From the NCBI GenBank assembly GCA_016719615.1, contig JADJYQ010000005.1, forward strand, positions 650,001 through 714,000: a stretch of DNA of 64,000 bases, read 5' to 3'. The first letter of the stretch is position 1; every line of letters starts with the position of its first letter. Positions 44,336-52,119 of the stretch are shown piece by piece. Position numbers and translations under genes: made by a program. Below the pieces are notes generated by a model. That model was not told where the DNA came from and made no database searches. It saw only the letters and a program-made list of their open reading frames with translations. The DNA comes from Saprospiraceae bacterium (GTDB taxonomy: Bacteria > Bacteroidota > Bacteroidia > Chitinophagales > Saprospiraceae).

Positions 44336-47152
44336 ATGCACAAAGGTAGCACCCACCTTATTTTTATACTTTTTTTTAATTTCATAGCGCAATTTACTGC
44401 GGCGCAATATAATTGGACGCACAAAACAACCAACAAATCATTTTATAGTGGCATACCCGTGGCATGTGCAGACATCAATGGCGATGCATTGGATGATTTA
44501 TTGATCCTCGATCAGGCAAAACATTTATGGATGGGACTGCAATTGGGTTCCGGCGAATTTTTTTGGCAGTCTTTAGATTATCATAACACCTTCCCGGCCT
44601 GGTCTATTAATGTAGCGGATATCGATCGCAACGGTTTTAATGATATTTTAATCAGTGGGGAGAGAACTCAGGTGCATATTTTATATCAAAATGCATCCGG
44701 GTTTACAAAAACTTTGATAGACGATACTTATTTTTTATCTCAGGCTGCAGCAATTTATGATTTGAACCGCGATGGCTGGCTTGATTTTACACTTTGTGAC
44801 GACAATGAAGTCAACAGAATCTACATGAATAATGGCGCAGGTTTATTGCAACGCGATCTTAATATCATTCAAATGGGTTTTGCGGATCCAAGTTTTGATG
44901 CAGGAAATTATGGTTGTATTTGGACGGATTTGGAAAATGACGGCGACCCGGATTTATATATATCAAAGTGCAGAGCTGGCGTAGAAGACAGTACGGATCC
45001 CAGGCGATTAAATCAGTTATGGTTATATGATCAAGGGAAATGGAGTTCATCAGCGGATTTGTATGGCTTGGATATTGGAGATCAAAGTTGGATAAGCATT
45101 TTCGAAGATTTTGACAATGATGGCTTGAAAGATTGTCTGGTCATCAATCATTACACTCCTTGCCGATTATTCAGGCAGAAATCAGATCATGGATTTGAAG
45201 AAATTACTCTTGCTTCCGGTTTTAACTCCGGCGCCATTATCATTCAGGCAATTCCTGCCGATTTTGACAATGATGGGGATATCGATGTTTTAGTTTCAGG
45301 CAATGCCTCCGAATTATGGTTGAATGATGGACACATGCATTTTACAAAAGTACACACGCCCTTACAAGATGCAAATTTTAGCACTTGTGCATATGGAGAT
45401 TTTAACTCCGATGGATTTATTGATATTTATGCATTACATGCGGATTTACTCAATACTCCCAACAATCAAAAAGATCAGTTGTGGATCAATTCAGGAAATG
45501 AAAATCATTTTATTAAATTTACTTTAAAAGGTAAAAACTCCAATATAAATGGCATTGGAGCACGCATAGTTGTATATACCGGTTCGCTTTTTCAATCGAG
45601 AGAATTACATGGGGGAGAAGCATTTGGGATTCAAAATTCACTTAATGTTCATTTTGGACTTAAAAGTTTTTCTAATGTCGATAGTCTGATGATTTATTGG
45701 CCTTCAGGAATTATTGATAAACACTTTAAATTGTCTGCAGATAAACATTATGTCGTTGAAGAAGGCCGATGTATTCGGGAATTAGGAGCGGGAATTGAAA
45801 GAAAAGTCGTTTATTATTGTGATCAAATAGATACCCTTATCAGTGCTTCTGGAAATTACGCTCAAGTTCATTGGAATACTGGATCAAACTTAGATTCCAT
45901 TCGGGTTCAAGAAGAGGGATTGTTTTTTTATTCGGCTCTTGACAGCAACCAATGTTTGCAGATTTCAAATCACATTGCATTTATTCGAAATCCGGTTCAA
46001 TCGTTTTCTTTAAGCCACAATTATGATTTTATTTTGTGTAATGCTGAGTTTTTAGAATTGTCTGTGATGCCTGCCGCAGCTGTGGTTTGGTCTGATCAGC
46101 GCACAGCGCAAAAAATTGTAGTAAGCCAAACCGGAAAATATTTTGCAAAAGCAAAAGGATTTTGTGAAGACGTTTATACGGACACTTTGAATCTCGTGAT
46201 CGCTCCTCCTGTTTTACCACCAACCATTCTTAGCGATACTTTAATTTCCAAAGCACCTGCTATTTTAAAATCTGATGCAGAAGAAACTTTGTGGTATGAA
46301 AATGAAAATGATTTAATTCCGGTTTTCTCAGGAAGCACTTTTGTAACTGATAGCCTGGAAGCTAGTCGAACTTATTGGGCAGAAACTTATAAAAATTTTG
46401 TTTATCCTTTTGTGCATGGCGGACTGTATAAGCCCTTATTCAATAATTCTGCATATCATGCCTCATTTCTCAATGCGCAAATGCATTTTAATGTTTATCA
46501 AGATATTTTTCTGGATTCCATAAGCCTATATACTGATTTTCCCGGTATGAGAATTATTGATTTGCTCAATGATCTCGGAATGCGAATTGGCACTAAGGAG
46601 GTTTATTTGGTGGAAGGAAAAAATCAGGTCTATTTGGGTTTTTTAATTCCTGCATCCGATAAACTATATACCCTTACTACTAATCTCGAACAAAATCAGA
46701 GGTCATTTGGTGAAAATAGCCCTAAACTTCAAAGGAGTGATGTCGGATTTTATTATCCTCTTTTTATTCAAGACAAAATCCGTCTGTTGACATCCAACAA
46801 TGGCGATAGTTATTATTATTATTTCTATGATTGGGTCATTCGAAAACCCGATGTTCAATGTTTAAGTGAACGTGTAGAGGTCAAGGTTTTATACGAACCT
46901 GTGATTTCACACGAGTTGGAAAAAACGGATCAAAAAATAGTCCACAGAAAAGGCGAATTTATGCTTATTTCAAGCCAATCCTTCAAATTTGGGTGGTCCG
47001 TCAATTCATTAGATGGTCGATGCATATCTATTGGGGAAAGTGTATCCAATTCATGGATCAAAATACCAGATTTAAATTCAGTTGCTTATATTATAAATGC
47101 AAATTTGGGCGGGAAGCGTCTGGTTTCAAAATTCAATGATATATCACGATGA
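44336..47152 (+). CDS. FG-GAP/VCBS repeat protein with ASPIC/UnbV domain and T9SS-like C-terminus
   Basis: A 938-residue secreted protein. After the signal peptide (LIFILFFNFIAQFTAAQ) come about seven FG-GAP/VCBS beta-propeller units with Ca-binding-like DxNxDxxxD loops (ADINGDALDDL, DLENDGDPDLYIS, FDNDGDIDVLVSG, DFNSDGFIDIY). An ASPIC/UnbV domain lies near 400-475 (GIGARIVVYTGSL, SLMIYWPSG). The rest consists of Ig-like and other beta domains. The last 60 residues (SFKFGWSVNSLDGRCI, WIKIPDLNSVAY, VSKFNDISR) resemble a divergent type A sorting domain. No catalytic motif is seen; a binding role on the surface is likely. Confidence 0.85.
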   Translation: MHKGSTHLIFILFFNFIAQFTAAQYNWTHKTTNKSFYSGIPVACADINGDALDDLLILDQAKHLWMGLQLGSGEFFWQSLDYHNTFPAWSINVADIDRNGFNDILISGERTQVHILYQNASGFTKTLIDDTYFLSQAAAIYDLNRDGWLDFTLCDDNEVNRIYMNNGAGLLQRDLNIIQMGFADPSFDAGNYGCIWTDLENDGDPDLYISKCRAGVEDSTDPRRLNQLWLYDQGKWSSSADLYGLDIGDQSWISIFEDFDNDGLKDCLVINHYTPCRLFRQKSDHGFEEITLASGFNSGAIIIQAIPADFDNDGDIDVLVSGNASELWLNDGHMHFTKVHTPLQDANFSTCAYGDFNSDGFIDIYALHADLLNTPNNQKDQLWINSGNENHFIKFTLKGKNSNINGIGARIVVYTGSLFQSRELHGGEAFGIQNSLNVHFGLKSFSNVDSLMIYWPSGIIDKHFKLSADKHYVVEEGRCIRELGAGIERKVVYYCDQIDTLISASGNYAQVHWNTGSNLDSIRVQEEGLFFYSALDSNQCLQISNHIAFIRNPVQSFSLSHNYDFILCNAEFLELSVMPAAAVVWSDQRTAQKIVVSQTGKYFAKAKGFCEDVYTDTLNLVIAPPVLPPTILSDTLISKAPAILKSDAEETLWYENENDLIPVFSGSTFVTDSLEASRTYWAETYKNFVYPFVHGGLYKPLFNNSAYHASFLNAQMHFNVYQDIFLDSISLYTDFPGMRIIDLLNDLGMRIGTKEVYLVEGKNQVYLGFLIPASDKLYTLTTNLEQNQRSFGENSPKLQRSDVGFYYPLFIQDKIRLLTSNNGDSYYYYFYDWVIRKPDVQCLSERVEVKVLYEPVISHELEKTDQKIVHRKGEFMLISSQSFKFGWSVNSLDGRCISIGESVSNSWIKIPDLNSVAYIINANLGGKRLVSKFNDISR

Positions 47153-47225
47153 ACTACGATATAAATACGCGTGCTTGCTTTGAAGCTAAATTATTGGCAT
47201 ATGATCGATTCAAATTCAAAAGATG

Positions 47226-47301
47226 GGTGGCTAATGGGACTCGAACCCACGACCCTCGGAACCACAATCCGATGCTCTAACCAGGCTGAGCTATAGCCAC
47301 C
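47226..47301 (-). tRNA. tRNA-His (GTG)
   Basis: Read on the minus strand from 47301 it folds as a complete cloverleaf: G-1, acceptor GTGGCTA/TAGCCAC, D stem GCTC, anticodon loop TTGTGGT with anticodon GTG, T arm with GTTCGAGTC. G-1 opposite C73 is the known tRNA-His identity pair. The 3' CCA is not encoded. It lies downstream of, and in the same direction as, the lipoprotein gene at 47361, with its own promoter. Confidence 0.96.
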
Positions 47302-47321
47302 AGTTTGTTTAGAATGGGCTG

Positions 47322-47352
47322 CAAATATAGAATAATTTTTAAGTCATGCAAA
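47322..47352 (-). promoter_or_regulatory. Consensus promoter of tRNA-His
   Basis: On the minus strand TTTG (47349-47352) and TATATTTG (47322-47329) are separated by exactly 19 bases, a full match to the Bacteroidota TTTG-N19-TAnnTTTG promoter. The mature tRNA starts 20 bases after it. Confidence 0.8.
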
Positions 47353-47360
47353 GCTTTGAA

Positions 47361-48128
47361 TTACTGACCGGGTTGTGCCTGTAAAACAAAAGTTCTGCTG
47401 ACAGGATTCAATGGCGTATTGACCGGATTTCCGGAAGAGTCCACTAATGTAAGTTTTAAAGTATGTTCGCCCATGGGCAAATTCTTTAAATAATAAGCTT
47501 GCCACTTGTCTATAGTGAATTCTTTTCCAGCAACTTCAGCTTTCACTTTATACTGTTCACCCAGCTTGCAATTGACCAAATAAAAATCCAACATGATATT
47601 TTTAGCATCTTCCCCAATGTATGAGCCTTTTGGTCTGGAATAAAATAGCATAGGATCATTAACAGGTTCTACTTTTTTGAATGAACTATCTTGAATGGTG
47701 GCTTTTAAAACCACAGATGCCTGAGTTGTTTTGATGCTTTCGTGATAAGATCTCGACAAAAATGATAAGATGTAATGAATCCCATCTGAGATTAGGTAAT
47801 GAAAAGAGCTGTCATATTTTGCTTCGTATGGTTTATCGTCAACGATGAGATGGATATGTTGGCCCTGAGCTGAGTTTGCACACATTTTTTGCGGCGCATC
47901 TGAAGTCTGTTCCCCTAATTTATAATCGCCTGTAATCTGGTAAGTAAATTGTCCTTTTTGGTAATCCATCGACGCAATTCCGGCATTTGGAAACTCAGCA
48001 GAAGCATCGGAAGGCAGAAGCTCTATATCTGCTGGATTTTCCGGAGAATTATTGCTTTCTTTTGGCTTGCACTGGGTCATTAAAGATGCAATTCCAAGAA
48101 CAAAAACAGAAATTTTTAATATATGCAT
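47361..48128 (-). CDS. Hypothetical lipoprotein
   Basis: From the ATG at 48128 the product is 255 residues (the upstream ATG at 48137 adds three). The signal peptide ends in the lipobox ASLMTQC, with an acidic, Asn/Pro-rich linker after the Cys. The mature part is beta-rich, contains GQHIHLIVDDKPYEAKYDS (short form HIHLIVDDKPY), and ends with a second beta domain (YYLKNLPMGEHTLKLTLVDSSGNPV). It resembles lipoproteins with paired Ig-like or DUF4399-like domains, but no family can be assigned with confidence. It is followed by tRNA-His. Confidence 0.65.
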   Translation of the reverse strand: MHILKISVFVLGIASLMTQCKPKESNNSPENPADIELLPSDASAEFPNAGIASMDYQKGQFTYQITGDYKLGEQTSDAPQKMCANSAQGQHIHLIVDDKPYEAKYDSSFHYLISDGIHYILSFLSRSYHESIKTTQASVVLKATIQDSSFKKVEPVNDPMLFYSRPKGSYIGEDAKNIMLDFYLVNCKLGEQYKVKAEVAGKEFTIDKWQAYYLKNLPMGEHTLKLTLVDSSGNPVNTPLNPVSRTFVLQAQPGQ

Positions 48129-48280
48129 ACCGCTCATTTTTTGTATTTGAATCCAAACTTACAAAAATTAAAAGCGAGAATTCTTAATGTTTTTCAAATG
48201 AGATTCATTCATTGATATATTTTCAAGGATTGTTAGGCATTTGTCGAAAGGAATCCGTTTAACTCTTTTAAATATCCTTG

Positions 48281-48288
48281 TATATTTG
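48281..48288 (+). promoter_or_regulatory. -7 promoter element of tRNA-Ser
   Basis: TATATTTG at 25 bases before the tRNA, followed by GCAGCC exactly as in the tRNA-His promoter. The base run TTTA sits 19 bases upstream in place of TTTG. Confidence 0.6.
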
Positions 48289-48313
48289 CAGCCGATTGCA
48301 AATAATGCGCTCA

Positions 48314-48398
48314 GGAGGAATGGCAGAGCGGTTTAACGCGGCGGTCTTGAAAACCGTTGACTGTAACAGGTCCGGGGGTTCGAATCCCTCTTCCTCCG
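48314..48398 (+). tRNA. tRNA-Ser (TGA)
   Basis: A class II tRNA of 85 nt: acceptor GGAGGAA/TTCCTCC with discriminator G73, D arm with GCAGAGCGG, anticodon loop CTTGAAA with anticodon TGA, a long variable arm (TTGACTGTAACAGGTCC region) and T arm GGGGGTTCGAATCCCTC. The 3' CCA is not encoded. Confidence 0.96.
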
Positions 48399-48912
48399 CT
48401 TCTTTAAAGAATTTCCAAAATCCCTGTTTTCGGGCTTGATGAGCTCAGAATCCCTTTTCCTTAATATTCATTGAAAAAAGGCTTGGTCTTCCTCCCTGCC
48501 TGCCCAATGCAGAAATTTTAATTGCAATAGAGAACTTATTTTGGTGAGGAGCCTGAACTTCCAGCCAAACGCAAGCTTAGCAAGGAAATCTAATCTGCCA
48601 GCTGATTTCTATGAGCAGCAGTCTTTCTTTAGCCATTAGCACATGCCAAATCGAAATTGGGTCCTAAAATAGAGACATATGAATTTCAATTAGAAATGGA
48701 ATGTTTATAAATTTCTCTATCCAAGAGGGGGGGTGAAAACACCCCGGTGTTTTCACCCCCTTAAATAGTGAAAACACCCTTTTTTAAAAGAAATACACGG
48801 TTTTTATAATAAGTATATTGCAGATAATCAACGATTTATATTTAAAAATAAGATTCTTCGTTTTTTAATACAAATTTTGTTAATTACATTTGGAGAAATA
48901 TTTTTCCCAATT
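48399..48912. promoter_or_regulatory. 514-bp upstream region of the kinase operon, with G/C-run hairpin and AAAACACCC box
   Basis: No ORF is supported. At 48729-48743 and 48746-48760 there is a perfect 15-bp inverted repeat, GGGGGTGAAAACACC, with a 2-base centre; the left arm is preceded by two more G. Eleven bases later GTGAAAACACCC recurs, followed by TTTTTT (AAAACACCCTTTTTT at 48771-48785). The repeated GGGTGAAAACACCC unit suggests a multi-site operator rather than a terminator. The region precedes the secreted protein, membrane protein, kinase and regulator genes. Confidence 0.55.
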
Positions 48913-49659
48913 ATGAAAAAATTATCCCTCCAGCCCTATTTATCTGCTTTTGTAATAATCTTTATGCTTTTTGGTTTATGTATGTCAAATTCATTGTTGG
49001 CACAAAAAGAAAATGGTCCTTCGCAACAAAACTTGAACCCTGGTTCAGCCGCTTTTGACAAAATACCTTATAAAGATATGATTCGGATGGTCGCTAAATA
49101 CCGGGACCAAAGGCAGGCCATTATCAATGATACATTTTCAGGTACCAATCCGGGTCAGTATGGTGCTAATTTTGCCGATAGTAGGTATTTTACCTTTGAT
49201 TTACAAAAGCTCAAGGATTTTATTGCTGCTGTCGAAGATCAGGTGAAAGAGAATAATTTGTCTGTCAATTTTTCAGGTTTGCGAGTTTACCCAATTGTTT
49301 ATCCGGAAGTAGGAACTTCTGAATATTCAGATTCCATTCCTTATAGTCACAGAAATCATCTTTCTATAATGTTTGTCCCAACCTACAGAAACGAAGTTGG
49401 AGAAGACATAGATTTCGATCCTGATTTGTTTGAAGTGAATCCTAATGGCCCCTGGAATGCTCCTAAATCATTGTTTAAACCCGAAAATATGTCTGAAACT
49501 GACTTTCTGAACTGGCTTTTTGGTCAGAATGATGCCGTCAAAGCTTTCACTGGTTTAAACCACGCAGGTTTATGTCCACCGCCCAACCCTTGTACTTCTT
49601 CTTCATTATTAAAAAATGCAGATGTTTTATGTCCCATTAATTCAGGTTGCCAATACTAA
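48913..49659 (+). CDS. Secreted hypothetical protein, first gene of the kinase operon
   Basis: From the ATG at 48913 (MKKLSLQPYL) the product is 248 residues; a TTG frame start at 48877 is unlikely. It has a signal peptide (FVIIFMLFGLCMSNSLLAQ), a mixed alpha/beta domain with RMVAKYRDQRQAII, YFTFDLQKLKDFIAAVEDQ and VYPIVYPEVG, and the last 30 residues carry four Cys (LCPPPNPCTSS, VLCPINSGC). No family is recognised. The position immediately before a seven-helix protein, kinase and regulator suggests it could be a periplasmic ligand-binding or modulating partner of that system. Confidence 0.65.
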   Translation: MKKLSLQPYLSAFVIIFMLFGLCMSNSLLAQKENGPSQQNLNPGSAAFDKIPYKDMIRMVAKYRDQRQAIINDTFSGTNPGQYGANFADSRYFTFDLQKLKDFIAAVEDQVKENNLSVNFSGLRVYPIVYPEVGTSEYSDSIPYSHRNHLSIMFVPTYRNEVGEDIDFDPDLFEVNPNGPWNAPKSLFKPENMSETDFLNWLFGQNDAVKAFTGLNHAGLCPPPNPCTSSSLLKNADVLCPINSGCQY

Positions 49660-49681
49660 GCGCTTAAACTTTTCGTAAAGC

Positions 49682-50359
49682 GTGGCTAGTATATTACAAG
49701 ATGTTGCCATTGCTTCAGAAGCACTATGTTTGATCATAAGCCTATACTTTTTTAGGAAACTATCAGGCACGACGCTACATACACTTCCCTATATTCTGGG
49801 CTTCATATTTGTCAGTGATCTTTTAGGTATTATTCTTACCCAATCAGTATTTAAAGCCAATAAACTGGCATTTAACTTGCCATATTACAATTTGACGACG
49901 AGTATCATTATTGTCATGTGGACCTATTTATTGATCCGTAACCTCAAAGTTGGAGTCTGCAGAATAATATTGACCGTAGCATTGGGTATCTATCTCTTGT
50001 TTTTCGCTTTGAATATCGCGTTTATTCAAATACTTTTTAAATCACTGCATACCTACAGTTTTACTTTAGGTTCCATAGTACTATGCATGGCTGCAGTTTG
50101 TTATTTAAAACAATTGGTAGAAAGCGATCGCATCATTCAATTGAAAAAGGATGTCATGTTTTGGATTGCTGTAGGCTTGTTTTCATTTTATATGATCAAC
50201 ATACCTTATATGGCAATGTATAATTACCTATTCGAACATTACATTGATTTACTTTCAGCCATGCGTAAAGTCACTATATTTTTAAGCTACTTTATGTATT
50301 TGTGCATATTTTTCGGATTGCTATGCTTGAAAGAGAAGTCATTTTCAGTATCATCATAG
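49682..50359 (+). CDS. Seven-helix membrane protein of the kinase operon
   Basis: A 225-residue integral membrane protein beginning at a GTG 22 bases after the previous gene. Seven hydrophobic helices can be drawn (for example LPYILGFIFVSDLLGIIL, LTTSIIIVMWTYLLI, IILTVALGIYLLFFAL, VMFWIAVGLFSFYMINI, IFLSYFMYLCIFFGLLC), with almost no soluble parts. The 3' end overlaps the kinase start by 37 bases. As the kinase has only one helix and no sensor domain, this protein is a good candidate for its sensing module. No family was recognised. Confidence 0.65.
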   Translation: MASILQDVAIASEALCLIISLYFFRKLSGTTLHTLPYILGFIFVSDLLGIILTQSVFKANKLAFNLPYYNLTTSIIIVMWTYLLIRNLKVGVCRIILTVALGIYLLFFALNIAFIQILFKSLHTYSFTLGSIVLCMAAVCYLKQLVESDRIIQLKKDVMFWIAVGLFSFYMINIPYMAMYNYLFEHYIDLLSAMRKVTIFLSYFMYLCIFFGLLCLKEKSFSVSS

Positions 50360-51129
50360 GCTGCCTGGTTGTAGCCATCCTGTTTATACTTTTATTGGGT
50401 TTCTTGCTTTATTATCTCAGAAATAAGAACAGGTTTATCCGTGAAAAGGAGGAATTAAAAAACAAATATCAACTAGAGCTGACCCGGGTGGAATTGGAGA
50501 TTCAGGAAGAGACCTTAAAACAAATTGGATTTGAACTTCACGATAATATTGGGCAGTTGGTTACCATTGCCAAAATTCAAACCCAATCATTACTCAAACA
50601 ATACCAGGATGAGCGCTTTCCAAATTTATTTGAGGTGATTAGTAAAGCTTTGGAAGAAATCAGACGTTTGTCAAAATCTTTAGACCCGGGCGCGCTTGCA
50701 AAATACCCACTCATTGAATTGTTGACTAAAGATACCGAGCGAATAAACCAAATGAAAATCATAGAGGTCGATCTAAAGGAATCCGGAATTCGTTTTGAAA
50801 TCGAACAACAAAGAAAAATAATACTTTATCGCGTGATCCAGGAAGTGATAACAAATGCTCTTAAACATGCACAATGTTCAAAGATCCTGATCCAACTGGA
50901 ATATCTCTTTCATGAATTAATAATTCGGATAGAGGACAATGGCAAGGGTTTTGTACTGACTCAAGGAGAAAATGAAGGCGACATGGGTATCGGAATAAAA
51001 CATATCAATGGGCGCATTCAACTGATAAATGGAAATATAGAACTAACTTCAAGCCCAGAAAAAGGAACTTTTACAAAATCACTTGTCCGGCAACACCATA
51101 GATATGCCTGTAAAAATTGCAATTGTTGA
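50323..51129 (+). CDS. Sensor histidine kinase, short form without sensor domain
   Basis: From the ATG at 50323 (MLEREVIF) this is 268 residues. It has one N-terminal membrane helix (FSIIIGCLVVAILFILLLG) and then a short coiled coil leading to the phospho-acceptor His73 in FELHDNIGQL, a HisKA_3-like dimerisation region, and a HATPase_c domain with N box EVITNALKHAQC, IEDNGKGFVL and GIGIKHINGRI. No extracytoplasmic sensor exists, so it probably responds through the overlapping seven-helix protein. It overlaps the response regulator start by 26 bases. Confidence 0.88.
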   Translation: MLEREVIFSIIIGCLVVAILFILLLGFLLYYLRNKNRFIREKEELKNKYQLELTRVELEIQEETLKQIGFELHDNIGQLVTIAKIQTQSLLKQYQDERFPNLFEVISKALEEIRRLSKSLDPGALAKYPLIELLTKDTERINQMKIIEVDLKESGIRFEIEQQRKIILYRVIQEVITNALKHAQCSKILIQLEYLFHELIIRIEDNGKGFVLTQGENEGDMGIGIKHINGRIQLINGNIELTSSPEKGTFTKSLVRQHHRYACKNCNC

Positions 51130-51757
51130 TGACCATACGATGATGGTTCAGGCCATTGCCAATTTATTAAATGCCCGGGATGAATTCAAAGTCATCTTTA
51201 CTTGTCGCAATGGGCGGGAATTAACAGAAAAATTAACTGTTCTGGATCAGTTGCCCGATTTAGTCCTATTGGACATCAATATGCCCCTTATGAACGGTTG
51301 GGAAACGGCTGAATGGATTCAAAAGAACTATCCTCAAATGAGGATCTTGTGCCTGACCATGAATGACGATGAAATGTCGGTCATCAAAATGTTTAAAAGT
51401 GGCGCAAAAGGATATGTGCTAAAAGATGCCGAGGAAGATGAATTGTTTTTAGCGATTCATTCTGTCATGACCAAAGGATTTTATTATTCAGATTATGTGG
51501 CCAAAGTAATGATTGACTCCTTTAAGAGTGAAGGTATTCCGGGCGATTCGCAAATGATGTCACCACTAAAAGAACGCGAAATTGAATTCTTAGTGCTCTG
51601 CTGCACGGAATTAAACTATAAACAGATCGCGGATCTTATGCACTTGAGTCCTAAAACTATTGATGGTTATCGAGACGATTTATTTCAAAAACTCCATGTT
51701 AGATCCCGAATTGGTTTAGTGCTTCATGCCATAAAGCATGGCTTGGTTCAACCTTAA
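51104..51757 (+). CDS. NarL/LuxR-type response regulator
   Basis: From the ATG at 51104 (MPVKIAIVDDHTMM) the product is 217 residues. The receiver domain has the acidic pair DD, the phospho-acceptor Asp57 in LVLLDINMPLMNG, and Lys in GYVLKDAEEDE. The C-terminal LuxR helix-turn-helix is complete: LKEREIEFLVLCCTELNYKQI, ADLMHLSPKTIDGYRDDLF (in parts) and KLHVRSRIGLVLHAI. It should act as a DNA-binding activator or repressor. The AAAAyACCCTTTT boxes near 48.78, 51.80 and 52.44 kb are candidate sites. Confidence 0.92.
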   Translation: MPVKIAIVDDHTMMVQAIANLLNARDEFKVIFTCRNGRELTEKLTVLDQLPDLVLLDINMPLMNGWETAEWIQKNYPQMRILCLTMNDDEMSVIKMFKSGAKGYVLKDAEEDELFLAIHSVMTKGFYYSDYVAKVMIDSFKSEGIPGDSQMMSPLKEREIEFLVLCCTELNYKQIADLMHLSPKTIDGYRDDLFQKLHVRSRIGLVLHAIKHGLVQP

Positions 51758-51758
51758 T

Positions 51759-51812
51759 CCCCTAAAATAACAGGATTTATCCCCTCCGGAAACAGGAAAA
51801 ACACCCTTTTTA
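51759..51812. promoter_or_regulatory. Phased CCCC boxes downstream of the response regulator
   Basis: CCCCTaaaataACAGGA (51759-51775) and CCCCTccggaaACAGGA (51781-51797) are direct repeats 22 bases apart, and a third ACCCTTTTTA box begins 22 bases further on (51803). The third overlaps AAAACACCCTTTTT (51798-51811). The spacing equals two helical turns, as expected for tandem regulator sites. The boxes resemble those before the first kinase gene (15529-15590). Confidence 0.4.
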
Positions 51813-51845
51813 GGTCGGTTCCTGCCAACTAAGTTTGCACTGTCG

Positions 51846-52076
51846 TTGCGGACATTTGAATGCAATAACCGCGGCGATGTCGGACTCCAGACAAAATGGA
51901 CATTTGAAAGAGTTCTAGACAAAGGTATTGATGATGAATATTTTATACAGAGTATGAGAAGCTTTTTGAAATTGTTTAGGAAGCTTTTAAGATTTTTAAC
52001 CCTACAGGTTTTCTTGTCTTTACCCATTATTCTGACCACGACCCCGAATAATCTCAAGAAAACCCTTGTAAACTAG
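51846..52076 (+). CDS. Doubtful small ORF (76 codons)
   Basis: An open frame of 76 codons between the CCCC boxes and the terminator at 52083. The product starts MRTFECNNRGDVGLQTKW and has a hydrophobic stretch (LLRFLTLQVFLSLPIILT). There is no recognised domain. Position right before a terminator allows it to be the last gene of the kinase operon, but codon use is ordinary and the block could be non-coding. I give it low confidence. Confidence 0.25.
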   Translation: MRTFECNNRGDVGLQTKWTFERVLDKGIDDEYFIQSMRSFLKLFRKLLRFLTLQVFLSLPIILTTTPNNLKKTLVN

Positions 52077-52082
52077 TTCTGA

Positions 52083-52119
52083 AGTCAGCCGAACCCCCCG
52101 CGTTCTGCTGGCTTTTTTT
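52083..52119 (+). terminator. Rho-independent terminator after the kinase operon
   Basis: AGTCAGCcGAAC pairs with GTTCtGCTGGCT (one internal mismatch, one wobble) across a C-rich 7-nt loop and is followed by seven T. It separates the kinase operon from the exosortase cargo genes. Confidence 0.8.
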
